Assembly (NCBI GenBank): GCA_036426205.1
Contig: CM071573.1
Coordinates: 43,636,643 to 43,700,642, forward strand
Direction: 5' to 3'
From: Ascaphus truei
Lineage: Eukaryota; Chordata; Amphibia; Anura; Ascaphidae
Length of the DNA: 64,000 bases
Part shown: positions 60,189-64,000 of the stretch, one piece after another
How the letters are laid out: every line of letters begins with the position of its first letter
Position numbering within the stretch: the stretch's first letter is position 1
Position numbers and translations under genes: made by a program
Notes under the pieces: model-generated
Databases searched by the model: none
The model's input: the letters and a program-made list of their open reading frames with translations, nothing else
Told to the model about the DNA's origin: nothing

Positions 60189-60449
60189 TCTAGAATAATT
60201 GAGCATCTACGGCTTATCAAAAAGAAGGATTTGTCACATCCAGTGGCCCGTCATTTCTCGTCCTGTCCCCAAAGGGGTGTTGCCAATTTTTCATTTTCTG
60301 GGATTCAACATATTCCACCTCACCCCAGAGGGGGTGATAGATTAAAGAAATTAAACAAGAAAGAGATGTTTTGGATCAATACCTTGAATACTTTGAACCC
60401 TTCGGACATTAATATAGAATGGGAACTTAAACATTTCTTAACAGATTGA
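60189..60449 (+). pseudogene. Penelope-like element, endonuclease C-terminus
   Basis: Continues the GIY-YIG domain from SRIIE: EHLRLIKKKDLSHPVARHF, a stretch with FSFSGIQHIPPHPRGGDR, then EMFWINTLNTLNPSDINIEW, and a stop at 60447-60449. The H after E, the VARHF block, the RGGDR segment and the WI-L-TL-P-IN-E ending are the usual order at the end of Penelope-like proteins. With the insertion removed, the two halves join in frame, so the endonuclease was open at the time of insertion. Confidence 0.8.
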
Positions 60450-61125
60450 TACTTCCAGTTCAAATTATTCAAGGTTGATAGAGTACGTATATATTTATTC
60501 TTTTCATTCTTTTTAGTTATTACATAGTTTATTTTGATTTAATTGTATAATTTGTTAGGATATCTATCCATTTATCATTTAGATTGATTCATAATATTAG
60601 ATATATTAGTATTATTATTCAGGTTTCATGCTATATGGTTATATTTATATATTCACGGGCATTATTTTCTTTATCCATTATATGAGTTTATTACTACTGA
60701 GGTTTATATAAATGTATAAATATCTTTATATTTAGATACATCTAATACATGTTGCTTATTGAAGTATACATTGCTATATTCACTGGTTACTTTTTAGCTG
60801 GTGGCCTACATAAAATCTTCATTTAATTGCTAGTGGTCACATTATTTTTTATTTATTTATTTATAAAATGTTTTATAACTTTTTTTTATAACTTGTGGTT
60901 TCAATGTTATATGTTATGTCTAGATTTGCACATTTTGTCTTTATGTTTCTTAGCTCCCAAGTGATCCTTTAATATGGTTTCCTCAATCATTGGCTTTTTT
61001 TCAGTGGTAACGAAGGCACTAGTTAGATCTAGTAATCAACTGGTGTGCATTACTTGACACACCTCCTAAAACTAATCCTCAGAGATTGTGAATACCTATT
61101 TAAACATCACCTGGAGGTTAGACCA
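60450..61125 (+). other. 3' non-coding region of the Penelope-like element
   Basis: Very AT-rich, no frame. It lies between the endonuclease stop and the hammerhead-like motif, the position of the 3' terminal repeat in Penelope elements. Confidence 0.5.
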
Positions 61126-61128
61126 GTC

Positions 61129-61172
61129 ACTCTTTGACAAAGTTCCATACCAGGGACGAAACGCATCAGTTA
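61129..61172 (+). ncRNA. Hammerhead-like motif downstream of the Penelope endonuclease
   Basis: TTGACAA (61134-61140, in place of CTGANGA), an extra A, GTTCC (61142-61146), loop ATACCA, GGGAC (61153-61157; five pairs with one G-T), GAAA (61158-61161), CGCA, TC. Stem I is weak here (CT against AG). The core carries the same two changes as the motif in the 15.6 kb palindrome (C3 to T, G8 to A), so the two are probably of one subfamily. Penelope-like elements of animals are known to carry hammerhead motifs in their terminal repeats, which fits the position. Confidence 0.4.
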
Positions 61173-61700
61173 CTTGCTATGTGTACAATTGTTACTGCAC
61201 ATTTCATTTTTCTCTACTCATTGATTGCGCTGTTTTGTTTAACCATGTACCGGTCAGCATTGAACCGCCTCTGCAGCTATTGTTTTCTACTTCCGGATAA
61301 TCGGCTGGAGCACGCCGATTCTGTGATCCGATCCAGGCTTGTAAATCTACATCATCAATACTGTGAGTACCTTCCCGTCGCAAGACACCAGCAACTGTGT
61401 GGGACACCAGGATTAGCAGGGTTGCGCTGCAGAGATTTGGATGCTTGCCTGGGGGGGATACACTTCACGGTGAGTTCACCGGCATCTCTGGTTCCACCTC
61501 CCGCTATATTCACACCCTCATGTTTGTTAGTCCATATCACACTAGGAGTCTATGAAGAACCGCCTGACCGGGACAGTTCATACATGAAGAATTTAAATGA
61601 AGATTTATGCTATCTAACCTGGCAGCTCTAGAGCACCAGTTACGGGGGTTAACCCCTCTCTTCACTGTTATCTCCTACCCATTTACCTCTACATTATATA
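61173..61700 (+). other. Continuation of the Penelope 3' region, then non-coding
   Basis: tgcgctgttttgtttaa at 61225 is shared with the region after the motif at 35658. A frame of 165 codons (61134-61631) crosses this stretch but shows no family feature and starts inside the RNA-like motif. Confidence 0.35.
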
Positions 61701-61702
61701 CA

Positions 61703-61713
61703 TGTATATACAG

Positions 61714-61742
<29 letters not shown>
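61703..61742. repeat. (TA)n microsatellite
   Basis: About 18 TA dinucleotides following cagtatata. Confidence 0.95.
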
Positions 61743-61744
<2 letters not shown>

Positions 61745-63489
61745 ATCAGTATAGAGCAATCATGAACATCACCTCAAGAGATTATAGATAGAAAGAATTT
61801 CTTTTATTGGTAACAATAATAGAAAACATGGGGAATTAACATTGTTATTTATATACATAAGTAGATACATATTCAAAAATCTACTCAAGGAGTTTGGGCA
61901 CTTATGTGCATCTACATGGATGTACCTATTAGAATGTACAGTGTTGCTTGTTACAGTGGTTACCAATTTATTTGTAATTCATTTGAAGTATTCTCTAAAA
62001 CGGTTCAGGCAAATTGTCTGAAAATGTAGTACAACTTGGAAAATAATACATTTAATGTTTCACATCAAGTGTCTGGTTGATGAGATGTACCGTTTATATA
62101 TATATTTTGTATCTCTTTTTAAAAAAAAAAAAAAAAAAAAACGAATTAAAAAAAGGAGGCTGCACCGATTTGGTTGAAACTTCTGGCAGATCTAAGTTAG
62201 GGTGGCAGAAAGGTACCTTCAAAAGTTCATCAGATTCAGTCAAGGTGTTTGGCCTTTGGAGAGAGAACACACACACAAAAACACCACCAGAGGTCACAAA
62301 GTCTAGTTGAAGTCTTCACTTTGCTCGCTCGTCCAATTAGTCTCCTTTCAACATGAAGTTTGGTCTTTTTCTATCTGTGAAAGAGCAGCAGCAATGTCAG
62401 GAAATCTGGCCAACTGAATCCATGCGGCATACAGTAGGAAGGGAAATGACCTGGAAAGTTATCCAGGTGTGTGAATGCTTGTCAATTTAATTAGCTATTT
62501 CCTGCCAAAAATCCCATGTCCAAATGAATGCCTCGTATGAAATAAATGCAGAGATCTGGGTGATGTTCTCAGATTTCTATATTGTATGAGTACTGTGCAT
62601 GTAAAATAATATTAATAAGGATTATGTAAAAAAACCACCAACTGTGAATCATGCACTTCGGGTTAAAATGAATTAAAGCTGTAGACCAAGCAATATCCTA
62701 TGTGTGTGTGTGTTTTTTTTTTTTTTTTAAATAAATCTGTTCTGTACTATGAGAAAAAACATCTCTGAATGACATTTTTAATGTATTATAATGTAACACT
62801 TGTTTCTGTAGCAACCATTTACAAAGTCACATCCTCTTCCTCTTCTGAAACACTCAGGTACACCCCTTTTTGAGCCCTGCCCTCTATCTAGCAGTGCCCC
62901 AATTATAGCTAGTGACTGCCTGGTCACATGATCACCCCAACAGAACTTTGCATCTTCGGTCCTCTTCTGCTGCAGCCATTTAGTGAACCCCCGAGCCGAA
63001 TCTTTGCTGATTGATCGGTAACATAGCTAATTACAATTCATTGTGTGGATTGTATTGATGCTCATATTAAAGGGGGTAAAAAATAATGATAATAAATTGC
63101 CAGCTTGGACTGCTGCTTTAAAACAAGAAATTAAGCATCGTTTCCTTTTGAGTTCCACCTCTTGTAACAGCCCGGTAACAGGTAGGGGACAAAGGGAGCA
63201 TAGAAACGACATAAAGTGCTCTGACAAATACCACTTTCAAATATATCTCCATGTATTTCATTGTTATCATTGATAAACACTGATTATTTAATAAAATAAA
63301 AACCACTTGATAAACTAAACAATAAAAAGGAAGTTTACAACAAAGAAAACACGGGAAACCAGAATCGCTAATTATTAACAACGAAAATCCAGATTTCTAT
63401 AGCAAGCACATTACATGCGACAGACATCGTTGTTTTTATTCTCGCCCTGAAGTGATTATACTGTAGCTAATCCGACAGTCTACATAAAG
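61743..63489. other. AT-rich non-coding sequence, nothing recognised
   Basis: A-run at 62120-62140, (GT)n plus T-run at 62700-62728; no other feature seen. Confidence 0.4.
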
Positions 63490-63578
63490 CAGGGGTGGCC
63501 AACTCCAGTCCTTAAGGGCCACCAACAGGTCAGGTTTTCAGGATATCCCGGCTTCAGCATAGGTGACTCAATCAGTGG
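63490..63578 (+). mobile_element. hAT-type foldback MITE, left half only
   Basis: It starts caggggtggccaactccag and runs through caccaacaggtcaggttttc and cttcagcataggtgactcaa, then ends abruptly in a purine-rich repeat. The right half and target duplication are missing. Confidence 0.8.
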
Positions 63579-63584
63579 GTGAAT

Positions 63585-63725
63585 AACAGAGGGGTAGGGG
63601 CATAAGAGAGAGGGATGGTGGGAGTAAGAGTGAGAGGGGAGAGGTGGGGGGTGACAAAGAGGGGGAGGAGTGGGAGTGAGAGAGGGGGAGGAGGGGGAGT
63701 AAGAGAGTTGGAGGATGGGAGTAAG
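63585..63725. repeat. Purine-rich GGGAG/GAGAG tract
   Basis: About 140 bp almost free of pyrimidines on the plus strand, with recurring gggagtaagaga and gagggggaggag words. Confidence 0.9.
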
Positions 63726-64000
63726 GCTGCGTCATAAAGGGGCAGACCGGGCGGACGCATCCGCACGCTGAGCGATCAGACTGCCTAAGGCAGTGAACTC
63801 ATCTATACAGCGTGCGGGCGCTGGCGCGTGTGAAATCAGACAAAACTGATTTCTTGTGCGATAGGGCGGCCACGTGAGTAGTTCGCCCAATGAGGGCAAC
63901 CAGCTCCATGACATCACTGGCCCGCCCATAGACATGCCCCCAGACGGTGCGCGTACTAAGGCCAGAGAAAGCACCCGCTTTCCCTAAGCCTCTGTGCGCC
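63726..64000 (-). repeat. GC-rich dispersed repeat, copy B, cut by window end
   Basis: The reverse complement carries the same landmarks as 21485-21757: ggtgctttctctggcc, ggagctggttgccctcattg, aagaaatcagttttgtctga, cactgccttaggcagtctga and ggatgcgtccgcc. It starts with the end aaggctgcgtcata and may continue past 64000. Confidence 0.65.

Noticed and set aside
61134..61631. 165-codon frame downstream of the Penelope endonuclease
   Set aside because: It begins inside the hammerhead-like motif, shows no protein family feature and lies in the 3' non-coding part of the element.

Overview
This window looks like vertebrate nuclear DNA, most probably from a frog or another amphibian. It is AT-rich, non-coding and packed with transposon remains: Tx1-like and L2/CR1-like LINEs, a Penelope-like element with a GIY-YIG endonuclease, hAT-type foldback MITEs, a tRNA-derived SINE and a solo LTR. 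Minisatellites and simple repeats are long and numerous. I recognise no host gene, exon set, tRNA or rRNA. The organism call is inference from the repeat content only.

Layout. 1-4.8 kb: minisatellites (20-21 bp and 37 bp units) and long simple repeats. 4.8-23.5 kb: mostly unremarkable sequence with scattered repeats. These include hAT-type MITEs at 4.81, 12.35 and 20.27 kb, a SINE plus LINE 3' end at 8.4-9.1 kb, a ~296 bp palindrome at 15.5 kb, a 27-bp minisatellite at 17.8 kb and a GC-rich repeat at 21.5 kb. 23.56-29.24 kb: one 5.7 kb minisatellite of a 33-bp unit. 29.25-33.42 kb: a nearly complete but broken Tx1-like LINE. 33.7-35.3 kb: an L2/CR1-like LINE carrying a solo LTR and a SINE, nested. 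35.3-42.7 kb: a hammerhead-like motif at 35.66 kb, one MITE, otherwise nothing recognised. 42.7-45.4 kb: a second L2/CR1-like LINE, itself interrupted. 44.23-59.8 kb: a head-to-tail duplication of about 7.8 kb whose second copy differs mainly by missing single bases and is about 150 bp shorter; this looks like unpolished long-read sequence. 50.4-61.6 kb: a Penelope-like element whose endonuclease is split by a foldback insertion flanked by a 15-bp target-site duplication, with a hammerhead-like motif about 0.7 kb after its stop codon. 61.7-64 kb: simple repeats, half a MITE and a GC-rich repeat.

The observation most worth pursuing is a dispersed family of hammerhead-ribozyme-like motifs (14.04, 15.62, 35.66, 51.67 and 61.13 kb). 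They share a CTGANGA-like core, a stem II in most copies, GAAA, a short self-complementary stem III and a UH cleavage-like triplet. In four copies the flanks pair as stem I with different sequences that keep pairing. One lies downstream of the Penelope endonuclease and two lie at the axes of large palindromes. All copies carry an extra A before stem II and several carry core changes, so present-day activity is doubtful.
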